64,000 nucleotides of DNA from Moniliella sp. 'wahieum'. Lineage: Eukaryota > Basidiomycota > Moniliellomycetes > Moniliellales > Moniliellaceae. This document shows positions 53,801 through 64,000 of this stretch, piece after piece. The stretch covers positions 682,001 to 746,000 of the forward strand of contig RSEE01000007.1 of the NCBI GenBank assembly GCA_003971905.1. The letters run 5' to 3'. The notes beneath the pieces were generated by a model that saw nothing but the letters and a program-made list of their open reading frames with translations, searched no databases and was not told the DNA's origin. The translations under genes and the position numbers were made by a program. Every line of letters starts with the position of its first letter. Position 1 is the first letter of the stretch.

Positions 53801-55865
53801 ATGGCCTCTGAGTGGGTGTGGTGCCTCGGCGCGCCCGGCGTGGTGGGTGTGCCCGCAGCAGGCACCGCGCCTATGTGGGCACGCGCACCTGTGCCCTCTG
53901 ACCGCCCCTCCTCCCGCCTCCTCCCCGCCGCCCACCGCGCCCCGCCTCGTCGCCCGCCCACACCGCCGCGCCCGCCGCCACGCGCTCAGCAGCCACGAGC
54001 GCCGCACGCTCGCCGACCTGGTCGCCGTCGCGCGCGCCGCGCACCCCAACCCTCCTCCGCCCTCCTCCGCGCCCTGGCCGTCGCCATGCTGCCCACGCGC
54101 GACGCGGACGAAATGGCGCGTCTCGCGCGCCACGCCACCCTCTTGCCCGAGCGGCGCCTCGACTTGCCCGCCCCGCTCCCGCCGCCCGCGCTGCCGGGGC
54201 TGCCGCACAGCACGCGCGCACGCGCTCCTGCCCCTCCGCTACCCCTCCCCGCACATTGGATCCGCCGACGCAGGCCGGCACCGCCCGCGCGCCCCGTGCG
54301 CCCTGCCCCGCCCCTCCGTCCTCTCGACCGTGCGAGCGCGGGCGAGGCGGAGCCCGTCCTCGCCCCTGCCTCGTCCCCGCCCGCTCGCCCGCTCGCGCCT
54401 CGGCCTCGGAAACGCCGCATGCGGCTTCGACCACGTACGCGAACGCGCGTTCTGCCCACCCGCGCATTGCGCGGCAGGAGACAAGCGTTCTGGGTCCTGC
54501 CCTCCCAAACACAACCACCCCCGCCATCGCAAGCTTCTCCCTCTGCTGCGCCAACCAGGCGGAAGAATAACAGAGGCCGCGCTGCCTCGCAAATCTCCGC
54601 TCGTCGCGTCATCTTCCCAGCCGACCCGCACCACCCCCACCGCGACTGACGCGTCTCGCACCCCCGGTGTCCGAGGCGGGGGAAAGCGCGCCTCGGCGCC
54701 CAAGACGACCACGGACACACCCCTTGTCCCGCAAGACGCTGGTACGGCGACCCATCCTCCCCCTGACCTGTCTGGCACCACCGAATCGGTACCCGAAGGC
54801 ACTGGCCCAAGCCCTGCCTCTGACACCTTGTCCAAACGGCCTTCTCCCGTCCCGCCCGTCCCGGCGCCGCGATCGAAGCGTAGGAAAACCAGGCCGGACG
54901 AGACGGTGCCTACGTCGCAACCGGGGAAGATGGAGATGGAGAAGGAGCCGGAGATGGGGATGGAGATGGGGGTGGGACGCAGCCGATGGAGCTTGACGTG
55001 TTCGGGCCTGTTCCGCTGCCTGCGTCAGATCCTTTCGACGAGGACTTCCGCGCGCCCGCGGCGGTGGTACGAGGCGGAGTGAGCCGGCGCCTACTCGCTG
55101 CGCACGAGGGACGTGGGCGGTTCTGCCCCGTCTCCGCCTGGGTCGGTGGTCGAGACGTCTTCCCCAAGCGAAGTGGTACTTGCGCTAGGACTCGACCGAA
55201 GTAACCCCAATGACCCTACCGATGCAACCGACCCAACCGACCCAGGGCCGGAGGAAGCCCAAGATGGAACGGCCGATCGTCCCATCTTGGTTGGCGAGGC
55301 GGAAGAGTGGGAAGACCTGGCTGACACGGACGACGAGGATGACTTTGACTCGCTTTTGCCCACGCCCGTGCCCGCTTAACGACGAGCACGGCGCCGAGCA
55401 CGAGCACGAGGCCGACAAGTGGGCCGACATGGCCGAGCGGTTTTCCTTGTTGCCCGATGCGTTGTCCCGGCTAGAAACGCTGTTTGCTCTGGCCTTGGGC
55501 GAGTGGAATCCGCCTCTGTCCGAGGCGCAGCGGTTGCACCAGATTGCCCAGCTACTCGTCCCGGTCTCGGACTTGGACCCCGCTCCGGTCGCGGAGCACG
55601 AGGAGACGAACCACGCGCCTTGGGTGCGTCCGGGAGCCGGGCGGTGGGGCCGGCCCCCCTTTGTCGGTGGGAGCGGGGACGACGCTCGTCCCGAGCTGGG
55701 AGCCGAGCCGTCGTCGGACGATCCCTTGGCGTTGGCCGATGCAGATATGGACGGGGCTGCTTGTTTCCCGCTGGCACCGACGGAAGACCGAGGAATCTGG
55801 TTCCTCACCATAGCACAACCCTTGGTCCGAACCAATCTATACCTCTTGCCCATCATACACTATGA
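53801..55865 (+). CDS. Unknown basic/acidic nuclear-looking protein
   Basis: I do not recognise this protein and both ends are approximate. Ordered-looking N-terminal helices are SSHERRTLADLVAVARAAHP and LLRALAVAMLPTRDADEMAR with LARHATLLPERRLDLP. A Pro/Arg-rich stretch follows. The middle has APRSKRRKTRPDETVPTS, a probable nuclear localisation signal, followed by alternating Met/Glu residues. Then come PMELDVFGPVPLPASDPFDE and an acidic segment (EEWEDLADTDDEDDFDSL). A helical C-terminus contains DKWADMAERFSLLPDALSRL and ETLFALALGEWNPPLSEAQR. At least five frame changes are needed (near 54060, 54470, 54980, 55120 and 55375). It is divergent from cactin with a spacer of about 180 bp and convergent with ALG5. 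Base composition alone could open some frames here, so confidence is moderate. Confidence 0.45.
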
Positions 55866-55976
55866 GGGTAGAAAGGGCCCAAGAAACAGTTGGCCAGAGA
55901 GGAAACGAACGAATGAATCAGGGAATTGTGGAGCAGGGGGCTGCCCACAGGGTACGGGTACAGGGTACGAACTACG

Positions 55977-57420
55977 CTATGGGCACGGCCTAGGTCGCGC
56001 CCAGCGCCCCAGTGTATAGTTTAAGCGCAACACTACCAAATCCCGGCCCATGCGCACCGAGTCGCGTAACAAGTCCACCTTGGACCCTGAGATCTCGTGC
56101 CAGTCCACCGCCACCTCCCCAATCGGCAACGGCAGCCGTGCCACCTCGTCTTCTTCCCGCATCGAGTGCAGGTGCACTTTCTCGGGCGGGGGCGGGGGGC
56201 CACCATGCGGCGTCCGCACGGGTTCTACCTCCTTATCCTCTGCTGCGCTCGCCGGGGCAGGCACGCGCCGGGCGGCAAGCGCGGCTTGTGCCACCTCGGG
56301 CTGGGCGAGGGAGGCAGTGGACGCCATCTCGGCCAGGAGAAGCAGCTCGACATCAAAGATCCACCGATCGATGTGGGCGAGCGGCAGCAGGGGGCTACGG
56401 TGGGGCGCGTGAAGAGTTTGAAGCCGCATTGGGTGTCTGCGATGGCCGGCTGGACTGGTAGTGATTTCCCCCTTGGCGCCCAGGGCAAGGCGGGCAGCGA
56501 CGGTGGGTCCATGAGCAACGAGAGGAGCAGGTGGAAGCCGTACATGAGCAGATTGCGCACCCACGAGCGCTAGAAACAACGTCAGCCTTCGTACCAAAGA
56601 GCACACCCGAGGGAAGAAGAAGAAAGCAAAGCAGGCACGCACCTTAACCGTGGCCTCGCTGCCGACGAGATGAGCACGAGAGCCAACGACAATGCCGTAT
56701 CCGGCCGGCGACGCGATCCGCGCCATCTCAGCCATGAGGCGGCCCAGGTCTGAGAAGCGAGTGGCGCCATCGGCATCGGCAAACAGGACCAGTTGGCCGC
56801 GCGAATGGAGCATGCCATGCCGCACTGCGGCGCCCTTGCCGCGGTTGTGCTCAAGACGGACGAGACGCATGTCGATAGCGGGGTGAGCGCGGGCATAGGC
56901 CAGCACTTGTTCGGCCGTGCCATCGGAGGAGCCGTCGTCGATAATGAGCACTTCGGGAGTGGGAGCGCGGCGCGCAGGCGCGCAGGCAGCGCGGCCAGGG
57001 CGGCGGCAAAGGCGTCGGAGGCGAGATAGGCGAGCGCGTCGTCGAGCATCTGGGGCAAGCGCTTCGTCTCATTGAAGGCGGGCACGACCACCGACACGTC
57101 CACGTCGCCCTGGGTGGCACGCACGCTGTCGGAGAGCGCCGGGGCAGCGGGTGGCGACGTCGGCGGAGTGGGCGGAGCGGAAGGTGCGCTCGGAGGCGCA
57201 GAGGGGCAGCGGGGCAGGCGTGGCGAGCACGAGGAGCGCGCGCGTGGCGAGGACGAGGACGAGGAGCGGCGCGAGCACCAGCGCCCCGCCACGCGCGGGT
57301 CCGACGACAGCCGCCCAGCGCCCGCGACACAGACGACGCCACGCCCGCGGCCAGCGCAGCCATCCACGCGGCGGAGGCGCCGACAGCCGTGCCGCCCGAC
57401 GCACAGCAGGGCGCAGCCAT
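55977..57420 (-). CDS. ALG5: Dolichyl-phosphate beta-glucosyltransferase ALG5
   Basis: Alg5 transfers glucose from UDP-glucose to dolichyl phosphate at the ER membrane, supplying the donor for N-glycan precursor glucosylation. The ATG at 57420-57418 is used, with an internal alternative at 57363. A hydrophobic N-terminal segment (GALVLAPLLVLVLATRALLV) is the usual single membrane anchor. The GT2 domain shows DVSVVVPAFNETKRLPQMLD, LIIDDGSSDGTAEQV, LEHNRGKGAAVRHGM and FADADGATRFSDL (DxD-type). VGSRAHLVGSEATVK, then after an intron at 56570-56642 RSWVRNLLMYGFH, DTQCGFKLFTR, HIDRWIFDVELLLLAEM and WHEISGSKVDLLRDSVRMG follow. It ends at 55977. An insertion of about 60 residues after LLLLAEM is longer than usual. 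Frame changes occur near 57260-57320, 56950 and 56400. Confidence 0.93.
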
Positions 57421-58043
57421 CGGGGCAGTCGGAGCAAGCGAGGCGGAGAGACGCGAAGAAGAGAGAAGCGAAGCGCAGCAGCCACGTGCAGATGTTGGTC
57501 AGCTGCGTCTGAGCGCCGCGGGTGGTGCGGCGCCGCGCGCCACGTGGCACCCACCGCACCGCCCAACTCCGGCGGCCCCCGCATCTTCCCATTTGCGCTG
57601 CCACCACCGGTCGATCGCCCGGCTCGAACCCACGACCTGCCCACGGCCTGCCCTGCGCGTGTTGGTTCCACCCCCGGACAGTTTGGCAGAGAACCTGGCC
57701 CCACACTGGCGCCGTGCAGCGAGGCATACCCGCGCACGAGGCCACAACGGGAAAATGGCCCACGCCCCGTTTCAGAAACCCACAGGAACGGGACAACCAC
57801 GGACGACTGCCCCTGCGCTGCCTGCCGCGCAGACTGGTTGCGTGCTTGCCATGCCAGGCACACGCACGTTCGCACTTTCTTATCAAGCCCGTTTTTTTAG
57901 TGCACCCCCCACCACCTCCACCTGTCCACGCCCGCGACACGTACAGCTGTTCCTTTTGTTTTCTCCACCATTCCACCCGTACCACAGCCACCCCTCTCCC
58001 TCCTCCTCCTCCGCTCTCCGCCAGCGCACTCCCTGGCGAGAAG
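57421..58043. promoter_or_regulatory. Divergent promoter of ALG5 and the alpha-arrestin
   Basis: The 623 bases between the two start codons are GC-rich on the ALG5 side and pyrimidine-rich (57930-58040) on the arrestin side. No TATA element or heptad array was noticed. Confidence 0.45.
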
Positions 58044-60571
58044 ATGCTTTCACTCTTCCAGCCGTGCGACATCAAGCTCCACTTGCTGCAGATGTCATTT
58101 TTGTCCACCCCCCGCACCACCGGTCGCGCCCAGCACCTCCTTGGATCCACCCAAGAGCGAGGATGAGCTGGTGCGCGGACTGGTAGAGGTGCGCGTGCCG
58201 AGCGACCGCACCATTGGGGGGCCAAGGTGCGCATCAAGGGGATGGAGATGGTGGGCATCCTCGACCCACGACTCAGTTGCCCACTGCTTTGACGAGCGCG
58301 TCATCCTTGACAAGACACTCGAACTGGGCGTGGCCAAACACAAGGGCCGAACCAGTCGTTCCACTAGTCGCGCGCCCAGTCGGGCCACCAGTCGAGCCCC
58401 GAGTCGTTCCACCAGCCGCGCGCCTCCTGCTTCGCTCCCACCCAGCCACGCGCCTTCGCACACCCCGCTTCCCGCGCCCCTTCCCAACCCGTCTCCCGCG
58501 CCGCTTCGCCCCACACCCAGGGGATCCGAGTCGGACGATGACGCTCGAGGTGCCGAAGGAGAAGATCGAGGAAGGAAAGCATCGCGCGACTCTGTTGCAG
58601 GCACTGGATTTGCCGGTGCACTTGCGGCTGCATTGAGGGGCCACTCTTCCTCTCGCAATTCCCCTTCACGAAGCAGGAGCAAAGCTGCCCGTCCCCCTTC
58701 TCCACGGAGTAGTAGCCGGGCGCGCAACCCCCTGGCAACTGGGGGCGAGGGACTGGTATTAACCCCGTTCCAGGACGGCAGAGTGTTACGCACCACCCCT
58801 TTGAGGACCATGAGGACGAAGCGCGGGGTCGCTCTGTGTTGCGTCCCAGCGGACGGGACGAGACTCGGTTCGGGTCCCGGTCACCTTCAGTCGGGCTCTT
58901 TCCCGGGCCGCGTCCAAGACGCGCGACATCCATTTTCCCCATGACTTGGTGGAGGAAGAGGGAAGGTATGGACGCGGAGGCCGACGAAGGCATGTTTGTC
59001 GCCAAGGGCATCCACGGGTACGTGCCCCCCGCCCCCCCGTTCGTAGCATCTCACCACACACACTGACGCTAACCACTATTTAGGTTCGAGTTTGCGTTTA
59101 TCCTTCCGTCCAACTGCGCGCCGTACGAGCGTTCGTCCTATGGCCGGGTGCGGTACATGATCAAGGCGACCATTCTTGGCGGCGGGAGAGCCAAGAGCAA
59201 TGTGGATGCCGTGCGCGAAATTTTCCCCATGGCTGTGCCTTCGTCCGAGTCGCCCAATACGCCCTTATCGGTACTGTACCACGACTGGCATGACAGCTTG
59301 GGCGGTGTGTTGTCGGTCGCCTGCACGGCCAACTCCATCTCGGTTGGCGGCATCTTCAATATTGATGTCCATTCGCCCGACTCGCCGACGGATTTGATTG
59401 TGTACCAGGTACGCGTCACGCTCGAAACCACCGTGGATCTTTACACGGCCAAGCGCGGACGGCAAACGACGCGCATCCGGCCTGTCCGGCTGTTCGAGAA
59501 GGGGGCCGCGCCACACAAGGCGGGCGAGATGGAGAGTGACAAGATCCGAGAAACGGCAATTCGGTGGAGTGGCACGCAAGATTCTTGGTCGGTCCAGGGC
59601 CTGGCCCGCATCCCGATGACAACACCACCCGTCCCACCACCCTGCCGGAGCAAGGCCGATATCCGATTTTCGCATCAACTCGTCGTCGAGGTCATCCACT
59701 CGCGCGACCCTGTTGCCGAGGGCCACCCAGCGGACACGGAGCGCAAGCTCAAGGTGTATGCGCTGCGGCAGCCCGTCGTTATTCCCTCGTGCTGTGTGCG
59801 TACAATGCGGTGACGCTGCCCCGGTACGAGGAGAAGGAGAACGCGCCCACGACGTTGGAACACATGTACCGCGTGCCCGAGGAGTTGGCCAGCAACGACA
59901 ATGCTACCCAATCGCCTTGGTCCGTGGCCGCCGCGCCGTTCCAGGGTGCTGGACACGACCAGTGCGTGTGCGGGATGAGCATTGCGGATTTGGAGGCCAA
60001 GGAGCGCAACATGCTGCCCCAGGGCCCCGGCTACCCTGTACCGGTTAATGAGGTGCGCGGTCGCATGGCAAAATTGGCGATTATGCACCGGTGGACGATG
60101 CGGCGGTGGAGCGCGATAGGGGGGCAACATCCGCGTCCTCGGCGTCGGCTTCGGCTTCGGCTTCGCTTCGACTTCGGCTTTGGCTTCGGCGTCAACGTCA
60201 GCTTCGGCCTTGGCGGCCTCGGTGCCCGTCTCGGAGGCCACGACCCCCATTTCCAGCCCGCCCTGGTCGCCTGCGAACCCCCCCAAGCGGCCGGAGATGC
60301 TACGCTCCTTATCTACGCCCATTGTGCGCACTGTGGCGGCGCGACCACCGCCGCCGGCCTGGACGGTGCGCTGGTCGCGCGCTCCAGCGCACGCGCGACA
60401 ACTTGCCCCCCACACCGTCGCCTGGCGTTCCGCTCGCGCCACGCCCGGCTCGGGCCGAACAACGCCGGCGCAATCGGGGCCGGTGGCACAGGGCCTCGTC
60501 TCTGACTTGGCTCGCATGGGATACGCGAAGTCCCTCGCGGCTCCCCGCCCGCCTATGACAGTCTCGCCTAA
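58044..60571 (+). CDS. Alpha-arrestin (arrestin-related trafficking adaptor)
   Basis: Alpha-arrestins link plasma-membrane transporters to the Rsp5-type ubiquitin ligase for endocytosis. The start is ATG 58044 (MLSLFQPCDIKLHLLQ, then VIFVHPP). The arrestin N domain includes DELVRGLVEVRVPSDRTIGG and RIKGMEMVG. A long Ser/Arg/Pro-rich insertion follows. After an intron at 59018-59083 (GTACGT...TTTAG) come FEFAFILPSNCAPYERSSYG and RVRYMIKATILGGGRA, the typical strand of the arrestin core. The C domain has GVLSVACTANSISVGGIFNI and LIVYQVRVTLETTVDLYTAK. RKLKVYALRQPVVIPSCC, a (Ser-Ala) repeat and a Pro/Ser tail follow. The last frame reads GSPPAYDSLA and stops at TAA 60569-60571. PPAY is a WW-domain ligand, which fixes the C-terminal frame. 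At least six frame changes are needed. Confidence 0.85.
60137..60210. repeat. TCGGCT hexamer run in the arrestin gene
   Basis: About a dozen TCGGCT, TCGACT or TCGGCG hexamers encode alternating Ser-Ala in the arrestin tail. Confidence 0.75.
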
Positions 60572-60630
60572 CTTGCAAGCTACCCACCGTGCCACGGCAC
60601 AGTAATACCACGACCCAATGCATCCTTTCC

Positions 60631-63600
60631 TCACGGCCCCTGCGCCACCCAGCGTACCCACTCCCGAATCGGTGTGCCCCAGGCACCTCGTCCCGTTCGG
60701 CCCCTTGTTCTTCTTCTTCGTCTTCGGTAGGCAGCGCCGCAACGTGTCCTTCCAAATCCGTTTCGAGGAGGGGCGGGATGAGGTGCATGATCTGTTCCAG
60801 CCGTTGAAGCGGGGAGATTAGTACCTTGTCTTTCGGCAGAGGCGCCAAGTCTCCATCTCCTCTTCGCCTTCTTCCTCTGTCTCTTGCTCCTCTTGTTCTT
60901 GTTCTTGCTCTTCTGGTCCTCTTGGTCTCCCGGCGAGGCAGAGGCAGCAGTAAGGCACGACCATGTGTCGGGCTGGTCCATGCCGTTTCGGCCGGCGCAG
61001 TGTCGTACCCTTCCCATGCCAGGCATGCGGCTTCGCCGCGGTGCAGCAAGCTGGTCGCATACTCGGCCCGCGCTACGATGTCAGCGGCACACACGAGCAG
61101 ACGAGCGCAATGGGCCGCGTGCGACACACTGGCAAACCCGGCTGTGACCCTGGTTCCGTATCAGGCAGATCAGTACTGAGGACCTGAGCATCGGCGTAGA
61201 AGAACAAATGCCAAGACCTACTTGAGAGGTACACCATCTCCTCGGGCTCATTCAGCTCGGCGCTGACCCGCCTCCGGGGGAAAGGACCCCATGTGCGCCG
61301 GGTAAAGGGGAGCTGGCGCAGGCCGTTCCTGGGCGTCATGAAGAAGGAGGCCATTGAGAAAGACATCGTAGTAGTGGGTCGCGATGATGGTCTTGGGCGT
61401 CTGCGTGCCACGCAGAAGCACGTCCTCGGCGATGGAGGCAAAGATGGCGGCGCCATCTTGGGCACGATTAGCATTTGACGACACAAGAGACAACAACGAA
61501 GAGGAGGTGCCCATACCCAATTTGTCGTGGCTGTGCCCACCTCGTCGAGGAGGAGGAGAGCGAGGTGTAGCCTGGCGTAATGCAAAGGATACCTACCATG
61601 TCGATTAGGAAGCTGCTCTGCACTCGAGCTGCCGACTCGACAATGCGGATGCTTCCCAGAACTGGTCCCTGTCAGTCGCAGTCTCTGGTAACACGCAGAT
61701 GGAAATGTGGGAAACCGCCATACTCTTATCGCAAATGCCCATGGTGACCGAGTCCGCAGGGCAAGCAGCCGCACTGAGCCATGTACCTTGGCAGAGGGTT
61801 AGCACCAAAAGAGCAAACAACATCATTGAGGTGCAGCACATACACGATCAATGCGTTTGCTTGATGTACATGCTCTTGCCCCCACAGTTAGTACCGGTTA
61901 CAATCACCATACTGTTGTACTGCTTGTCTTCGTCTTCGTCTTCATCTTCTTTCCCGCCCGCCTCCTCCATGGAATCGTCGGATGTGATGGTCACCACATC
62001 CTCTTCATCGAGTCCTGATGAGGGCGTTCCCCCCAAAGCGCAGGAGGAAGGAGTGACACCCAACCCCCCTATCAAGTCGAGGTGATTAGGGAAACGAGTC
62101 AAGGTACTGCTCTGCCATCGGGTGACGACCTTCCAATAAAGGGGTCAGTTCACATTCCCTCTCTTCTTTGCTGTAAGAGAAACAAACCGTTGACGACGTG
62201 AAGCACGTTTTCCTCTACCAACTTGGGCCGCACGTAATTGTGATCGCGCGCCACCATTGCAAAGGAAATCAAGCTGCAGCACAGAGTTGTAGCGCATACT
62301 CTTTTGATCAGACGGAGAGAACAAGGGATAGGGCGTGCGTACCAGTCCAATTGGGCAATGCCTGAGCTGCCTGAAGAAGCTTGTGTTGACGTTGTACCAC
62401 CTGGTTGTGCAGCTCTTCAAGAATCTCTACCTCACGATCAGTGATGGCGGTATGAAGGTCGCCAACCTAGGAAACGGGTATGGTCAGTCACATCAACTTC
62501 AAAGCCCCCTGCCATTTACGGCCTTTCCACTGGGAAGTACTCACATGCTCATCCATCTCCTCCATTTCTCGTGCTTGTGGATGACCGTCAACTCGGACTC
62601 GTGCAGAAACAAAGGGGGGAGAAACAGGGGGGACATACACTTGTAGAATACTTCCACGTTGCTTGTGAACGTAAACCGGAGCCCATCAATCTCAGGGAGC
62701 GTGTCCATGTCGGTTGCAACGTCCGAACCATCATCCATCTCGCCGCGCTGCAATCGAACCCAGTTCCGCAGCTCTTGGATCGGGAGGGAGATAAAGTACC
62801 CCAACTGGGGAAATATTGGACTTGCATCCTTCCCACGGTCCACATCATGGTCAATCTCACCACACATTTTTTCCCTCAGATCCATCATGTATATCGGAAT
62901 CGACGTACACCTCAGCAAACTCACGATCACCTTGTCCCGCACCGAGCGGCCACCGAGGCAAGCAACTCGGGTAAGTCCTCGAACGCTTCACGGAGGTTAT
63001 CTAAGTCCTGGTCGATACCCCCACGTATACCACGTTTCGCTCCTGCGCGCTAAAAGAGAAGATGTAGGGAGGAAAGGTCAGCAAAGCAAAGTTCTTTGTG
63101 GAAACAACTGATACCGCCTTTGTACCTTTCGGTCCAATCGATCACGTTGAGCAGCCGCTCCAGTGTGTGTAAGGGTACTGGGTCAATCGAAGCATGCAAC
63201 TGGGAATGTTGTACCGTCAGAAACATGTCATGGCATCAAGACACCTGATTGGACTAAAGGGACCCACCGAAGCAAGCAAGGGCGCCTGAGAAACAAAGGT
63301 GGCCAAAGTACAATGCGCTTCCATGGCTACGGTGCAGAACTTGTGTACTTTTTTCCACGTTGACAGAGACACGTTTCCCTCGGCTAAGCTCCCCGTCAAG
63401 AGCGAAGGAGACGGCCAACGCCGCCAGCTGCGTCCGCAGCAGCTGCACCTCATCCCGCCCACGCAGCCCCGCCAAGACCTCAACTGCATCCAGACGCGCA
63501 GTGATCAACGCCGCATCCGTGGATGGAAAGGCGAGCCAGCGCCGCAAAAGGCTCCGGCCCGAGGGCGACACGGTTCGATCCAACACGTGGAGCAGCGGCA

Positions 63601-63923
63601 GTCCTTCACCCAGGGACGGGGCAGAGTGGAGGACGCCAAGAGCAGTACGAAGGCTGGAAGGGACCATCAAGAGTGAAGTGAGGTGCATGCGCTCCACTTG
63701 GCTGACCAGACCCCCCCCACCTCGCCGTGGGGGGCGAGGCGCAGCGCACGTGGCTCAGGAGCGGGGCAAGCGAAGCGCAGGAAGCGGGCATGCTGTCCAG
63801 CTCGAGGTAGGCGCCCAGAATCAGTTCCCGACCATACAACTCGTCTTGCTCCCCCCGCTCCTGCTCCTGCTCCTCCACTACCTGGGCGACGGAGCCACTG
63901 GTGACTTGTCCTGCGGCCTTCAT
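60631..63923 (-). CDS. MSH5: Meiotic MutS homologue MSH5 (5' end uncertain or off window)
   Basis: MSH5, with MSH4, stabilises meiotic crossover intermediates. The first visible ATG is 63923-63921, followed by LYGRELILGAYLELDSMPAS. The MutS core then shows GLPLLHVLDRTVSPSGRSLL and RRWLAFPSTDAALI. MSH5-like PIFPQLGYFISLPIQELRNW and EIDGLRFTFTSNVEVFY come next, then DREVEILEELHNQVVQRQ and ARDHNYVRPKLVEENVLHVV. Walker A is VTGTNCGGKSMYIKQ. Walker B reads LLLLDEVG, followed after an intron by DGAAIFASIAEDVLLRGTQ and TIIATHYYDVFLNGLL. The C-terminal block SHAAHCARL ... DIVARAEYATSLLHRGE matches the MutS helix-turn-helix approach. MutS domain I is not seen. Several introns (for example near 61430-61500 and 62320) and many frame changes are present. 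The stop is placed at about 60631, convergent with the arrestin. A TATATTT sequence near 63980 could be a promoter. Confidence 0.85.
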
Positions 63924-64000
63924 CTTGAGTGTGAGAAGCTTGGACCGTCCTGCTTGGGTATTGAATTCGCGCGCCGGCTTTATATTTAGTTCTCCATCCC

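Noticed and set aside
57600..57640. Possible tRNA T-arm on the minus strand (GGGTTCGAGCC).
   Set aside because: The flanking stems do not pair and no acceptor or anticodon stem can be formed around it.

Overview
This is a GC-rich fungal nuclear DNA window holding 21 protein-coding loci and one tRNA gene on both strands. A dikaryotic fungus is indicated by a PKC1 with HR1, C2, C1, C1 and kinase domains, a YPK/Gad8-type AGC kinase with an N-terminal C2-like region, a CDC24-type CH plus DH RhoGEF, and short introns (about 55-115 bp). The introns mostly have GTACGT or GTGCGT donors and CTGAC or CTAAC branch points. Cactin, MSH5, split genes and the donor type make a basidiomycete most likely (inference; no rRNA is present to place it).

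Layout, left to right. 1-9.3 kb: YPK1-like kinase cut by the window edge (+), an unknown nuclear-looking protein (-), mitochondrial ribosomal protein bL32m (+), NMD3 (+) and an inorganic pyrophosphatase with a mitochondrial presequence (-). 10-17 kb: pyruvate dehydrogenase E1 beta (+), proteasome subunit RPN3 (-), gamma-tubulin (-) and fibrillarin (+). 18-26 kb: one long low-complexity protein (-), a candidate 40-residue zinc-ribbon microprotein (-), a dispersed repeat and many short heptad arrays. 26-35 kb: PKC1 (+), a short-chain dehydrogenase without the YxxxK residues (+), an unknown coiled-coil/NLS protein (-) and an intron-containing tRNA-Val(CAC). 36-45 kb: a degenerate eIF4A-like half-helicase (+), RRP15 (-), VPS4 (+) and a Ran1/Ksp1-type kinase (+). 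45-64 kb: CDC24-like GEF (-), cactin (-), an unknown basic protein (+), ALG5 (-), an alpha-arrestin with a PPAY motif (+) and MSH5 (-), whose 5' part is missing or off the edge.

Most loci are housekeeping and independently controlled, often as divergent or convergent pairs. YPK1, PKC1 and CDC24 belong to the cell-wall and polarity signalling network. NMD3, NOP1 and RRP15 belong to ribosome biogenesis.

Two window-wide observations matter most. First, almost every gene changes reading frame several times, nearly always as if one base were missing, often in a homopolymer. Gene coordinates below therefore span reconstructed loci rather than single open frames, and the simplest reading is residual long-read sequencing error. 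Second, intergenic DNA carries short arrays with a 7-bp period of the form TGA plus a tetramer that is usually palindromic (TCGA, CGCG, AGCT, CTAG, CCGG). Several lie about 150-350 bp upstream of start codons, mostly with TGA on the sense strand. No annotated feature explains these arrays.
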